Shown here: piece by piece, positions 32,976 to 45,684 of the stretch
Position numbering within the stretch: the first letter of the stretch is position 1
How the letters are laid out: the number at the start of each line of letters is the position of its first letter
Source of the DNA: Gracilaria gracilis
Lineage: Eukaryota > Rhodophyta > Florideophyceae > Gracilariales > Gracilariaceae
Assembly (NCBI GenBank): GCA_030374805.1
Contig: JARGSG010000017.1
Span: 620,001 to 684,000, forward strand
Reading direction: 5' to 3'
DNA: 64,000 nt
Notes under the pieces: generated by a model
What the model was told of the DNA's origin: nothing
Database searches by the model: none
Seen by the model: only the letters and a program-made list of their open reading frames with translations
Program-made: the position numbers and the translations under genes

Positions 32976-34893
32976 ATGGCTTTGACAAAACCATTCATCC
33001 AAGAGACTGTGCAGACAAGGCCGCTCGCCATCTTCGTCAGAGAGAAAACGCGCGCCTTCATCACTCAATTCCCGTACCAAGAAGGTACTGAAAGTGAGGA
33101 CCGAAGATCACTTTCGGAAAGCAGGGACTCGCAGTTTGCTCCCGATGGAAACAGTTTTTTTCGCTATCGAGGGCGAAAACCAAGAAGCTATTATTCTCGA
33201 CGGCGTTACCACCCATTTGATTTGCTCCTGTGGTGGACTTGGTGACAAAGACACACCCCCCAAGGTTGACTTTGCAGCCTTCTCTTCCCGAGTAACTTAT
33301 CTTTTCACTTGCTGTCGACCAGTGACTGGTGTATCCGTGCGCAATTTAGTTGTCTACAACGCCAAAACGGGTCAAAGGGTGGGAGGATTCCATCAGAAAC
33401 TCTTTCTCGCTGGGTTTTGACCGACCATTCAATCGATTGATGATGAATATAGAGCCGCTCATTGCGGTTCCAACAACGTGCATCTTTACCAGTCTGATGC
33501 CTTCGATAAATCCGTTGTGCAATTCTGCGTGTCACCAGAATCTCCAAATTTGCCTTGCGACCTGGGCTTGCACTGTACACAATTGCCACGTTCAGGCCGA
33601 GTTTAAAGGGCGCTCGAGAAAAGCTTTGTGTTCTAAAACATCTCGATGAGGGAGGTGAAGAGCTTGCCACACGTTTAGCATTCAACGCCGATTCTGCACT
33701 TTTCAAATGGAACCCCAAAGGAAAACCAGTACTGGCCTTGGTTAGTACAAATATCGCCAATGAGGGCAAGAGCTACTACGGAAACAGCGAGATGCACTTC
33801 TTTGACAATCTTGGCTTATTCAATCAAAGGGTTGATTTACTTTCAGAAGAACCAACCTCCAGTGCCACATGGAGCCCCACTAGTGACAAATTCATAATTA
33901 TCTATGGGTTTCTGCCAGCTCGTGCGACTATGTTCTATGAAAAGTGTGAACCCGTATTTGACTTTGGTACAGGCCGCCGAAATGAAATCAAATTTTCATC
34001 TCATGGTCGCTTTGTGGCCTTGGTGGCTTCGGCAATCTCGCTGGGACTGTAAAGATTTGGGATAAGAACAAAATGACCTTGGTAGGACAAGCTCAGATGG
34101 CGTGAACTACAAAATGTAGGTGGTCGCCGTGCTCGCGATACTTCCTCGGAGCTACTACATTTCCTAGACTCCGTGTCTACAACGGCTTCCAAGTGGTTAG
34201 ATTTGACCGAAAAATGGTTCACGAACAGAATCTGGGAGATGCTCATTTTTATCAGGCCGTTTTAAAGCCCGCCCTACGAGGTGTCTACGCTGATCCAAAG
34301 TTGACAATGAATGACATGATTGGAGTTCCTACGCGGTCCACAGATCAATCGAGCACAGAAAGTGGTAACAGAAACAGAGTGTAGGGGTTTATCGTCTACC
34401 TGGAAGCAGAGGGATGACTTCTACTCCAAAGCCCCATCATCATCGTGCTCCAGGGAAAGTTGATAAGACTGATTTCCTGTCAAGCGGAGTCGGCAGATCT
34501 GCTTCTATTCCTCGCTCCTCTGGGGATAAGAAGATCATCCCCGGTATGGACTCAAGCTTGATGAATAGCGGGGCTTCGAAGGCGGCTATTGCCCGGCGGA
34601 AAAAGAAGGAATTTGAACGTCAACTGAAAGTGAAGCAAGCCGCAGAGCTGGCCTCTACGTAACAGAGTAATGCTGTAAGAGTGAATCCCAAGGAGATTAC
34701 AAGCGTTTTAGATGCTGAAAAACGTACAAAGCGACTTTGCATGAACCTTCGTGGTATAGAGGCATTGGAAGTAAGTAATGTTGACGGCAAAGAGCCAAAC
34801 CAGAAGGAGGAGAATAAGCTTCTGACTAAACCAACTGTGGAAGAAGAACCTGAAGCAGTGGAGAAGAGAGTATGTGAGTTATCGGTCTCATAA
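32976..34893 (+). pseudogene. eIF2A (eukaryotic translation initiation factor 2A), decayed copy
   Basis: eIF2A is a WD-repeat factor that can deliver initiator tRNA to the small ribosomal subunit. Blocks in the expected order are NAKTGQRVGGFHQK (about 33360), CTVHNCHVQAEFKG (about 33570), KWNPKGKPVLALVSTN, KSYYGNSEMHFFDNLGLF, ATWSPTSDKFIIIYGFLPA, CEPVFDFGTGRRNEIKF (about 33950), YNGFQVVRFDRKMVHEQN (about 34180), then the Lys-rich C-terminal helices (SKAAIARRKKKEFERQLK). FGTGRRN with YG(F)xPA is diagnostic of the family. Frames change repeatedly (about 33090, 33420, 33550, 34050, 34400) and stops occur (34660). There is no poly-A or target duplication to prove retroposition. The working host gene must lie elsewhere. 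Confidence 0.8.
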
Positions 34894-34899
34894 GGCCAG

Positions 34900-35275
34900 A
34901 ACTTGGGCGTTCATAAGTTCGCAGTTGTTCCTCTTCTTCTTAATGTGAGCGCGTACCTAGTGCAAGAGCGTAGATACAGAGTGTGAAGTTTGTCGGTGAA
35001 ACTGAACCGCGAAGCTCCTGTTTTAAAAAACTTCACTATCATCTCTTTTCACGGTGGCGAATATTGAATCGTAGATTGGAAAGCATGAGACGCTTGGCAA
35101 TTGCAGCCAAGGCTGCTTCCTGGGATCATGAGTATCCGCCATCCAAGTGCGCGCTTGCCGTAAACCTGATAATAATGAGACGAGGTGGTGGTCTTGGGCA
35201 CCTCTTAGTTTCATGAGGACCTTTCCCGTAATCTTTCGTCAATAGCAATAAACTTTGCTGACCCCGGTGCGGATC
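34900..35275. other. No gene seen
   Basis: Short frames only, including a Ser/His-rich one at 34983-35216 with no recognisable content. I see no repeat. Confidence 0.3.
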
Positions 35276-37251
35276 TTAATAAGTACCGTAACAATCCATT
35301 ACTTCCCATACCACCACTCTGAGCAATGAAGTCGTAAACCGGCTTATCTTTCTCCCCACGCTCTTTCCATTGATTTCCGTTGACTTCATCATAGGAAACG
35401 TAGCTCCAGGTTTATCCCCTGTTTGTTTAAGGTCTCCTCGCATACCACCTTTCATTATCTTTTTAAGCTCATCACGTTCCTTATCTCCGATCGTGGCATC
35501 TTTTGCGCGCTTTTGCAACGGGGGCCGTCGATAAATCTCCAAGTTCATCCTCTCCATCTAAGTCTACCACTGATGAAGGGCTTTTTGGTGTATTTCCTGA
35601 CTTTGCTTTTGCTTCTGTTCTTCTCTCCTCCGGCCTCATAGTAAAGAAATCTAGCTGAAGAAAATATTTCAGCAAACAGAACACGTATATTATGTATCGT
35701 TTTGACTGACAGAAGTCTGCAAACGTCCGTGAATCGTCGTCGCCAAATTGAACATATCCTCAAACTGCTGATCTATATAACGACTTGAAATCGGCATACG
35801 TTTGCTGAAGAGTTTCACCATCTCGCTAGCAAATAAACCTTGGATAGATACCAATTATATCACTACTTTTCACCCCTTTTGAGACAGACTTGATTGGAAC
35901 CGACCTAAAATTCATCTCGTTGAATGTAGGTGCGATATACAACGCCCATGGCTTCTATTTTAGTTCAGGGTTGCGTAGTTGATTCAAGTAAGGTGCCACA
36001 CGTTTATCGGCCAGAACATGAAGTAGCCTGCAATGCTCCCCATCCCCAAATGGGGGGGTTTTGTTTGACGCCTCAGATTTATTGTACTGTCTCTCTTCGG
36101 CTGCCAAAACCCCAAAATCCGCAGGAAAGAGAGCCAGTTCGACTTTCGCTTTCAGTTTTTCGGGAACCAGTTCATTCTCTACAGGTTTTGCTTCAGGTTT
36201 TTCTCCTGCTCAATACGAGCAATTACTTTGTCCAACGTGGCCATTCCTGGAACTACGTTACCGATTTCATCAAAGATCGGCACATCCCCTCAATCTCAGA
36301 AAATACGCTATTTTGCTTTCTTCTTCTTTTCCGGACCTCTCGCAAAGGTTTCCGGTAACCGGCGCAGACGGTGGTGAAGTTCATTTGCAAGAGAAAGATT
36401 CTTGATTCCGAATTCATCTACGCCATCCAGCACAGTGTTGATGCAGAACTGACGCTGGAGGAGTTTGGTAGCCAGTATTTTACGACAATAAATAAACCGA
36501 AAATCTGCAACCTTGACGTCCAATTTTCGCAAAGCAGCTATAGTGGTCTTCTTCTGCATTTTAATTAAATCTATTGCATCTATAGCTTTCCGAAGGGTTT
36601 GGGGAATGAGATTTTTCCAGTTTCTCTGCTTGACAACGCTTTGCCACGCTTTTCAAAGGTTCAACCCCATTTGAGGCAGTTACTATTGAATTGTTCAATT
36701 TCTGCGCTGAGTAAAACAGCAAGGGAAGAGGCTTGGAATATAATAATGTCAATTTTAAGTGCCTGGGAGGGAACGATACAGGTGTTTCGAGAGAGAAGCA
36801 ATCACAGGACTATTTCCCTAATGCATTGTACTGGACTCTGATCTAGACATAAAAAGAAAGATAGAGCGGGGATGAAATCTACAGAGAGCCGTGCTACTCT
36901 TTAAGATACTCTTCCACAGCCGGCCTTTTCTGCTTTTCTGAGATCTGCCTGCATTGAATATAGAAACGCCGTGATGCCTTCATACGCGTCTTTCAGACAC
37001 GCAATGTAGGGAGGGTCTGCCCTAGTCATCACAGCCTCCTGGTATTTCGTGTACGCTGCATCTGCGTTGCCAGAAACTTCCAGTAAAGAAGTAGTTCGTT
37101 GAACCGTTGCTCGCAACGGTTCTGTTGCGCTTGATCCTTGCGTAGAAGACTGAATCTCACCCGTATCATTATGTTTTTGCTCGAACTGTTTCTTCTGTAA
37201 ATTGACCTTTTCTTCAAAGCTCCTTGCCAACCGGCTCATGGCGATTTCCAA
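35276..37251 (-). pseudogene. Fragmented minus-strand TE-like coding region, right-hand part
   Basis: Pieces on the minus strand read like one hydrophilic protein series: 37251-36901 (QKKQFEQKHNDT, charged helical), 36559-36308 (ALRKLDVKVADFRF...RGPEKKKKAK), 35684-35481 (RPEERRTEAKAKSGNTPKSP, basic) and 35557-35276 (KERDELKKIMKGGM). They follow the block at 37388-38488 on the same strand and may be its continuation. No domain is recognised and frames change between pieces. Confidence 0.3.
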
Positions 37252-37387
37252 CCTGTCATAGCTTCATGAATTATACACTCACTACTACTGCGTGCTGACT
37301 CCGTACTTTTTGATCCCATTGAAACTTCGCCACCACTGGAAGTTCTCCACCGTTTACCCTTTAGAAACCGCCGATCCCTGCTCACAC

Positions 37388-38488
37388 TTAAGCTGCACCC
37401 AGCATTATCGGGCAAAGAACGGGAGAGAAATTGGCCAACGAGGTTATAGAAATATTCGTACTCTTTTCAAAAAACACAGTATGTAGTATAGGTGCGTCTC
37501 CCAACCGCAAGCAAAGACTTCGTTCTTGCATATTTGTGGCAAAAGTCAATGAAAGGGAGTTCCCAATTGTTACCAGAAACGTTCTAATTAGAAAAAGTCT
37601 TCGACCAGCAACTCTTGTTTCCCTCCACACAAAAGCCAGTTTTTCCCTGGTCCTAAAAACCAGAGGCGCCAAGCTGGGCACTACAACTGATATTGGGGCA
37701 GGAAATTCTTCCATGGAGCGAAACGCATTGTCATTGAAACGAACGGCAATTCTCCCCCACATATCTTCTTGACGAATTCCGGCATTCTGCTGAGCCCTCG
37801 AAAGACTATTAGAGAGGGCAAAGACGTTTCTCTTTGTTTGTTCGTCGTCAAGAATTAACAAGAGCAGACGTGCGGACTCGTCCTCGGAGAAGTCCATAGT
37901 GGGGCTTTATGTCGTCGCTTTCTTTGCCACGGGTGTGGCCACCGTATCTTTGACTGCAGTAACCTCGTCCCCTACCTCATTATCCGAGAGGACGATATTT
38001 TGCTGGAGGAATTTTCGTTCCGACTCGCTTGAAAGAGTCGAAAGAAGACTGGATGTCGTAGATGCCGTTACCATAGCCAATCCTTTTTTCAATTGCAGAT
38101 GTTTCTTGAAAGCGTCCTGTCACAGACTCGAGAAAAGCGAGTATTTAAGAATATTCCGTACCACCTCTGTTATGACATGCAACATGGATCGGGCACGGCA
38201 AACATCTTTAAAGCCCGTCGCTGGACGTCTCATTTCCTTTAAGAGTACATGTAATTCTTTCCCACTGCGAGAGCAAAAAGAATTCCCCGCACAGTTTAGT
38301 TCTTCCTCAACCAATGCTAGATTCAACTTTTGAAACCAATTCTTTCGAGGGATGTTGTGTTCTGCAATGACGGTGTCCGTTTCACCCGTTGGTGAAGCGA
38401 TTTGGTCAAAAGACGTAATAGATTTGTGCCCTATTTCGTCGGCTTCCTTTATCTCTTCTTCCGAGTTCATGACGAGTACTATTCGCAC
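37388..38488 (-). pseudogene. Unidentified minus-strand gene, possible SANT-like N-terminal region
   Basis: A single frame from MRIVLVMNSEEE (38488) to 37388 is interrupted by stops near 38120 and 37907 only. The last third opens MDFSEDESARLLLLILDDEQ and continues SLSRAQQNAGIRQEDMWGRI with AVRFNDNAF. The W-I-A-x-R-F-N pattern recalls SANT/Myb-like DNA-binding regions of transposon proteins. That is inference. It has acidic and basic low-complexity stretches upstream. It is likely part of an unclassified mobile element together with 35276-37251. Confidence 0.35.
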
Positions 38489-38633
38489 TAAAATGATGCT
38501 GGAGGGAAGAAGGCGCTGTATAACAAAAATAGGGGGTGGGTGAGAAATGTTCTGTGTTTGTTCTGTCGTAAAGAACAGGGAGTGTGGGTGGGAGAGATTT
38601 TGCGTACTTTTCTTCAGCAGAAGTACAACTAAT

Positions 38634-38684
38634 GCAAGCTGGCACGTGGAGCGCTCCCAAGGAGCGCTCCACGTGCCAGCTTGC
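38634..38684. repeat. Perfect 24-bp palindrome with 3-base loop
   Basis: Left arm 38634-38657 (starts GCAAGCTGGCACGTGGAGCG) is exactly complementary to 38661-38684, separated only by CAA. It has no mismatch and no homology to the 75-bp palindrome family. It may be a recent foldback event, a terminator-like or protein-binding site, or a snapback from replication. Confidence 0.9.
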
Positions 38685-38748
38685 GTTCGTCAGAGATCGT
38701 TCTAACCGTTCAACTTCAAATTAGTCTGAATAATTCTACTATGTCGTT

Positions 38749-39700
38749 TCATAACCAAGCCAATACAGCTTGATTTCCCTTTGCTGATGCTTCTTCCCTG
38801 GGGCGGAAACCACGCCACACACTCTGATCCATAAAGATATTAACCGATATCTTTGCCAATTCGTAGTCTTTGAGAGACGAGCAGCACCTTGTATATAGGG
38901 TAGGGTTTTTACAAATCAAATGACGCACTTGGGAAATACAAGCACAAAGATTATGCGGAAGAGAATTCCCGCCAAAAAGTGATAACCGAAACATCTGCAA
39001 GTCGCAAAGCAAAAAAGCACATGCAACGTAGCTCCTTCACGTCGTTCGCGTTCTTTTTGCACCGCGGGTGATCTCAAAGACATTGCCCTCCTTGAACTTG
39101 CCCTCCTCCGCCTTTGTGTGTTGGTCTCCTATATTGCTCAGCATAAGCTTGTATTCCCCCTTGATGATATCATCATGACAGAAAAGAAAACCATATTCTG
39201 GAAACATCAGGACGTATTTGAATAGAAACAAGCCAAATCTCTGAAAGAAGAGTGTTGTTGCTCTTCCGTACTTTACTCTTGATTGAAATTGCATAGCATA
39301 GACACTCTTCGATGAAATATGGTCTTGCTATTCTAGGTGGCTGAGACTAAAAGAAGCTCCGAGACTCTCAAATAGTTTACCATATTACTTCTTCCTACTT
39401 AGAAGCAGAGATACAACCCAACCTAAGTTCTAAAAGTGCTGAACTCCGTATTCCTGATTGGGTAGACGCAAGCAATATCCAGATCAACTACGAACCTCTC
39501 ATTTGCAGCAAATATATAAACACCATAGCCAAACTTCCAAAAGTGTCAAACTCATATTGGAGTAATGAAAAGTCTATACCATTTTATAGGAGTGCAAAAG
39601 GCGCTGCGTACTTCCCGCGAGACCAACACGACTCACTCACAGTCCTTGGACTCCTCAAATCTCTACATATACTTCTGTTTTGTCTTTGCTTTTCTAAGAA
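38749..39700 (-). other. Two short minus-strand ORFs, unknown
   Basis: Frames 39012-38749 (87 codons, Cys-rich) and 39294-39037 (85 codons, aromatic-rich) are open but carry no recognisable motif. Positions 39300-39700 hold no supportable gene. The segment is the left flank of the pogo-type remnant. Confidence 0.25.
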
Positions 39701-39702
39701 CC

Positions 39703-41275
39703 ATGGTTCTTCCTGCGAATGCTACATTTTACGACACGTTGCGTCAGGCTCTTTCTGATCATTTACTTCAAGGAATGAGCTTAAGCAGCCTAGCAGTTCT
39801 GTACAACATATCAGAACATCGCCTTCGTCGCTGGTATAACCTGTGGCTCCATAATGCTCCCGACAGCTAACCAACGCACCCGCATGATATCAGTGTCGCT
39901 GTCAGGCATTCAGGCCTCCCTACAGCGTTAAACAATGTTGAAGAGACAGAAATCGTTAAGACCGTGAACTACTTTGTCAAAAACAACACTCCGTTCTCAA
40001 AGACTCTTTTATTGGACTTAGTTCAATGCTATGTTCAGTCCTTATCAGTAGATATCCAAAACTGTATAGGCTTCTTTGAGGGAAGGCCTTCTCTGACATG
40101 TTTGGTCCTCTTCATGCAGCAACATAATTTGAAGTAGCTTCCCATGCGTATCATCGAAAATACAAGGTTAGAAGTAAACTCGGAGAAAGTAGCGAGGTAT
40201 ATGGCTCTTATTGAATCACTTATGGATCGCTTTCATATCGTGAATTTCTCCCGCATCTTGAAAGTAGATGAATTAATGGTGTCTGAATCCAAATGTCTCG
40301 GTCGAAGCCTCCGGAAGGGCACTGCTAGCAGCGGTTCAATTGTCATACAGAAGACAATCCGCACGAAGGGTGCCAACGACCGAGTGACAATTATTCCTGT
40401 AGTTTCTGCGGAGGGCCGCGCATGGAAGCAGATAGTTGTTGTTAGTGGAAAGCGCGCATACTACCGCTTTTTCAATGGAAGTTTGAAAGCTCGTCATGAA
40501 TTTCTTCCACCTTTCTATCTCTACCAACGTGAGAAAGCTGGTGTTGATTCCGCCATTTTCTACAACTGGGCCAAACAATTTGTTCAAGAGACCCAAGAGC
40601 TCCGTGGTAATGGAAGGCATTCACTTCTGGTGTGGGACGGCTAACTCTAGCTAAATTCAGTTCCGCACGCTCAAGTTCTTCAAGGGCAACCGTGTAATCG
40701 TGGTAGCACTCCCACCTCGTTCTAGCCATATACTACAGCCCTTAGATGTCACTATCTTTGGATCCTACAAGCCATACTTCCAACGAGTACTTCATCTCAT
40801 GAGCAGGTTCAAACTGATGTTAGACATTTCTATCTTGTTGAAGGAATCAATATCGCCCTTTCGGAAGCTTTAATATTCCGTAACATTCGCAGTGGTTTTG
40901 AGAAGACTGGGATTTGGGTTCATGCTAAGGATGGTGCTGATGTGACTGGTATTGCGTTCTAGAACTTATGGGTTACTTGCGATGGTTGGGATGATGTGAC
41001 GGATTATTAATTGGTTGAAACTAACCTTAAAAATTCTCGTTCACTAGTGCCCGAGTCAAACGTTGATTAGAGTGGTACCATGAAGGTGAACACAGCATAT
41101 GGAGCCCATTTGACCGCAAACACTGTTTTAGAAGCTCTTCATCAACGCAGCTCCAGGTCTTGGACGTACGAAAATAACGCAGAACTTCAGCATCTGGCTG
41201 AGCTCGCTCCTTGCCGAAGAGCTCTTATGGATCACCTGGCTTAGATGCGCGCAGAGCATCGTCAAATAGCTACTG
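39703..41275 (+). pseudogene. pogo/jerky-type DDE transposase, copy 1
   Basis: ATG at 39703. The N-terminal helix-turn-helix reads MSLSSLAVLYNISEHRLRRW. Stops at 39868 and 40135 stay in frame with the DDE_1 domain from 40144: RILKVDELMVSES (Asp), VTIIPVVSAEGRAWKQIVVV, YLYQREKAGVDSAIFYNWAK and LLVWDG (second Asp). Past a stop at 40642 a shifted frame continues VIVVALPPRSSHILQPLDVT, the pogo hallmark, then IFRNIRSGFEKTGIWV and YGAHLTANTVLEALHQR. The last segment matches the end of the second copy at 59397-60701. At least one frameshift and four stops make it inactive. No terminal repeats or TA duplication were found. Confidence 0.8.
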
Positions 41276-42234
41276 TTTGTGCCACTACTTAACATGCGTT
41301 GAAAATATTGTTTCACGGGAGATGTTGAATACGGAAGCTGGCTCTCAGGATGCAGGCGGTGAAGCTGCTGAGATAAAGGTTTTGGATTGCAACCAGGCTT
41401 GGGATGCCTATGGAAAGGCAAAATTGTTGATTTGGTTTTGGCCATTGTATGTGTTCTGATCATGTAAACCCGTGCAAGATACGAGCGACAAAATAAATAG
41501 GCAAAAGAGCGTCCGTTTTGGACGGTGAAGATTTTTTTCTCGAACTTTGCTTCCTTTCATTGCTAGGCCCTTTTGTTCAGTTGAAGCAGAAACAGGACGT
41601 AGCGCTTTCAAATGAGTGAATGATCGAAAAGTTTTGTCAAAATATCGAAGGGTAGAGCTCGTTCAATATCGAGGTTTGGTCTGATGAAGCGTTTGCGACA
41701 CATTTGAGGTTGAACAGTCACGCTGCCCCTACGCTCCACGCCCCCTCCCTCCACAGGGTGCGCTATAAACTAGCAATTTTGGAAATAAAAACTGCCAGAA
41801 AGCTAAAGTTTGAATATCTGCGATGGAATTGCTCCACGGGCTATTGGACAACGGTTTCCAACTTTTATAGTAATCAAATAGCCCCACGGATACTGTTGCT
41901 GCCTGTGAGCGAATGCAAAGGACACATAATCGGACACTCCGGATACCAAGTAACCCTCAAACGATGGCCAATCTTCGTAGCGAATAGAATTCAAAATCTT
42001 CTTACCCTAAAGATGCTTCGTACCGCCACTCTTAGGGTCAGTGCTGGCACTGCGAACCGAATAAAGCGAAATCCACAACTGTCGGTGGGGATGTGGCGAG
42101 GACCCAATACCCAATACTGGCACAACCAAAAAAGAAGCATTTGGGTGGTACTGTAAATACCTTTTCTAAAGCTGCAAAAGCTGGTGTAACGCTTTACATA
42201 TTACAACAATCTATTCACACAACAGGCGTCACAG
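41276..42234. other. No supportable gene
   Basis: A plus-strand frame of 150 codons (41704-42156) has no recognisable features. No repeat structure is evident. It borders the GC-rich minisatellite at 42235. Confidence 0.3.
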
Positions 42235-42743
42235 CTCCACGCGTTGCTTTGGACCACCCACCACGCCCGCTCGTCCACCAAGCGCCGCCCGCCGCCGCTT
42301 CGCATGCGGCCCCGCCCGTTGCCGGGCCCCACGCCGCCGCCCGTTGTTTTCCAGCTTCTTTCCGGCTCTTTGCCCGCCACCCTTACTTTTAACCTGAAAT
42401 CGTCTACCGCCCACCTTCCCCGTTCCTCGCTTTTGCTCCCGCTCTCCACCCATCTCCTGCCACTTTTATTCCTGCCCGCCGCCCGCAACACTCCGCTTGC
42501 GGCTCTTACGCCCTCCACCACAAGCCGTCCATCCACCACGCGCTGCCCGCCGCCGCCATCTTGCTGCCCGCCGCCGCCATCGCGCCGTCCGGTCGCCTCC
42601 ATCCCTTGCATTTTGGCTCGTGCTGCCCGCCGTCGCCATCTCTTGCATTCTGGCTCGTGTCGCCCGCCGCCCGCTCGCGTTGTTCTCCAGATTTTTGCCC
42701 ACCACCCTTTTGCCCTTTTCGCCCTTTGTCTTGATGCCATCTA
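42235..42743. repeat. CCGCC-rich degenerate minisatellite, left part
   Basis: Imperfect repetition of CGCCCGCCGCC and of a longer phrase around CCGCCGCCATCTTGC/TTTTGGCTCGTGCTGCC. The same kind of sequence resumes right of element B at 51117, so one array was split by the insertion. Long open frames here are artefacts of composition. Confidence 0.7.
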
Positions 42744-42980
42744 CGTCGGTGTTATCGGAATGCTAGTTTTGGTGTCAAAAATGACCGAATCAAAATGATC
42801 GAAAACCCGGTGAATTTATCCAAATTTGGATGTGCTTCATTTCCGAAAATATTTCCACATTTCCACTTGTGCTAGTTTGTGTGGAAAAAATCATTCACGA
42901 TTATTTCCATCATTGGTAGTTAGGATGGAGGATAAACTAGCATGTTACTTCCGTTCATGCTAGTTTGTGAATGCAATATA
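42744..42980. repeat. Element B left terminus
   Basis: It aligns almost base for base with A 16404-16640, including GCTAGTTT copies at about 42762 and 42871, AAACTAGC at about 42935 and a copy at about 42959. The third motif of A is mutated here (GGTAGTTA). Confidence 0.75.
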
Positions 42981-43249
42981 AGTGTGTAAGTGGTACGTAT
43001 TTTGAACTAGGGCGGCAAAAAGGGATATATACATAAATAACTGCTTACGTAATACGATTAAAAGAATACAAACCCCTGAAATAGAAATTCTCTATAGGCG
43101 TTTACAACATATATTGAACATACCTCATATCAGCCATTTACTCTATCACTATTGCTACACCTCCGCATCACGTGCGGCGATCTACACCATTCCGTTCTAC
43201 CAATCGTTCGCTATATTACCTTCCTCTCCCCTAACAACTCACACCGCTC

Positions 43250-45000
43250 TCCGCTATAACTCATTGCTGCTTTGGGGACACCTAATTATCTATCGCATAA
43301 TTTCTGCCATTCAAAGGAAAAATAGAAGGTGCCGCTACCGTTTCACCGCCGAGAAGCGTTTGGCCTCCCCAGCCGGTGACCACTTCAGCTTCTCCAACGC
43401 ACAAATCGTCACAAGGCCAACCTCTAACTACTACAACCACCTTCATCCCCTCACTTCAATCGGTTTCCGACAACGTCCCCATCGCTGACGATGATTCCTA
43501 CCACCAGCAACAGCTCTCCTTCTTCCTCCAAACCCAGAAGCCCTACTACATATCCAGCATCTCCCTCTACTCTCTCTTCCTCTGACTACCTCTTCCACCG
43601 CCCCCCCTTTCTCTCTTCTCAACAAGTACCACCTTGAATGCATGATCCTCTAAATCTCTTCCATCGCCTCCAACCATGGCCTCCACAAGAAAGAAATATT
43701 CATCTCTGTCCTCCATGACCTCACATTCTCAAAACTCGCCTCTCACGACGCCATTTCTTCGGCTACCCAGTACTTCCAGTTTCAAATAAACCTTTTCCAA
43801 CCCCAAATCAGCATCATTGGTTCTAACTTCACCTCACTCTGCGACCCCCAGCACCTCTTCACTGCCATCACCTTCAGAAAGGATGCAACCCAAGTCCTTA
43901 AGCAACTCTTCAAACTCGCGTACTTACACAACACCTTCTTCCACCGTCTCAGGCGCAACTTCTTCCTGATCTCCCGCTTCCGCTCACCCTTTGGCTCACT
44001 CCCTCGAAATGAAGTAGTCCCGGCTTTCAAGCACGAAGTTATTCGGTCTTTTGATGACACGTACATCTAGCACTCCCCCAACATCACCGGTATCGATTCC
44101 TGCATCGGCCTCGACCAAGTGTATTCCAACAAGTTTCCCAGCCCCCCGAAATCTTCTTCCATCACCAATCACCCCCTTCACATCGCCCTCCGCAACTTCT
44201 TTGATTCCTCCCGTTGCGTACACATCACCGACAACCTGAACCTGCTCGGGTACTTGCAAAGCTTTTTCAATGTGGCGACCCCTTTTCAGCAACCCGATAG
44301 CATCCCCCAAAACCTCTTCTGGCATCTCCCGCCCTACCAAAATGAAACCCACACAGCATAAAATCTCTAACCCCCTGGACCATTTTCTAGCCTCCGGCCT
44401 CTGTGGCTTCCCCCTTCGAGAAGCTCATGGCTTTCTCGGACACTGTCCCTAAATTATCGTCTCCTACTGCGCCGGGATCCTTGAAGCGAAGGACATTCTT
44501 GGCATCTCCCACGGCACCAGCCCCATGCATCCGTGCCACAGATGTACCGCCTCCGTTCCAATCTTCATCTACATATCGCACCCTTCGCCCTTCGATCCCG
44601 AACCCAGACCCTCGCCGCACGTAAACCACACTCAGCCCTTCTCCGATATTACGAAAATGACCTCCTTGCAAGAAAGCTCAGAATCTCCCGCAACACTAAG
44701 GAACAGGCCCTTGAAGCTTTTCAAACCCTTTCTCTCGCAAAATATTTTTCCATCTTTGAGTCCTACCCTCTCCACAACATCACCTCTCCCTCTTGCCTTA
44801 CAACATCCTCAACTTCAAACCACTCCATAACTTTCACTTTGGCACTACCGAGCTCATCAACCACGCAGCCATCGAAGACCCAAGTTAGAGGCCCTTTTCA
44901 CCGCAATTCGTTTCTCCAAGTCTCGTCGTTTCTTCAACACCGTCCGCTTTGCTATCTTTAGACACACAAGCACTATTTTTCCCGCCATCGAAATGTACTT
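43250..45000 (+). pseudogene. Element B transposase remnant
   Basis: Heavily decayed counterpart of A 16970-18715. The zinc-finger start is no longer readable. Recognisable are ADDDSYHQQQLS (about 43485), the central region in many frames, and SYCAGILEAKDILGISHGT with PCHRC (about 44460-44550), equivalent to the SYCADFPEAK block of A. Homology ends around 45000 at CCCGCCATCGAAA, matching A about 18710. The remainder of the gene was deleted. Confidence 0.55.
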
Positions 45001-45039
45001 CCTACCTAGAATACTAGGAGGCAACCTATACGGCTACAG

Positions 45040-45640
45040 TGGCATGGATTGTGGTGGCGTTTTTCGGAAGATGATATAAATCAAAATGTGGTGGTGGTAG
45101 CGAACGCGCATTCTGCGGTGTTGCGCACGTATGGCATGCATATGTGGTTGTGGGATACCCGGGCGCGCGGTAGCGATGGCGCCCGCCGTCTGCCGGAAGC
45201 CTTGAGATGGGCGCTTGGAGCAGGTGCTCGTACCATGCAAGTGGGTCGATGGCTATGCGCGCCGGCGGGGGCGATGGGCAGCGCGATGGAGCGTGCTAGA
45301 CGCCGGTAATGCCTTCATGCCGTCGGTCGCCCGGGGCGACCGGTGAAACGCCAGGCGCAGCCCGGTGGCGGGGATGAGTCTTTTAAGCGGATCGGCGACG
45401 GCACAGAAACACGCAACTGCGCCTGCAGTGTCGCTGGCAAAGAGATGGCGCCATACTTGGGCTCGCCGGGCGTGCGAGGCACTGCGCCGAACGACTACAG
45501 AGAGCACGGCGGCGAGCGCTGCAAATACGAAGTCGGCGCCTAGTGCATCGCGGGTGGCGGACGCCGCAGCGCAGCGTCGTGGGGACGGTGGGAGGGCGGC
45601 GGCGAAGAGCAAGGTGCTTGTGGTCCACTTGGTCTTCTGT
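45040..45640. other. GC-rich insert unique to element B
   Basis: Between the transposase remnant and the first palindrome lies about 600 bp of GC-rich DNA absent from A. It is open in several frames through composition alone. No domain is recognisable; it may be a captured host fragment. Confidence 0.4.
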
Positions 45641-45684
45641 CCATGCGGAAATAGTTTATTTCAAATTTCTTTTAGCAAGTGACT

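Noticed and set aside
42201-42798. Long ORFs (up to 184 codons) in the CCGCC array
   Set aside because: They follow the low-complexity repeat and are open in several frames; there is no codon structure or homology.
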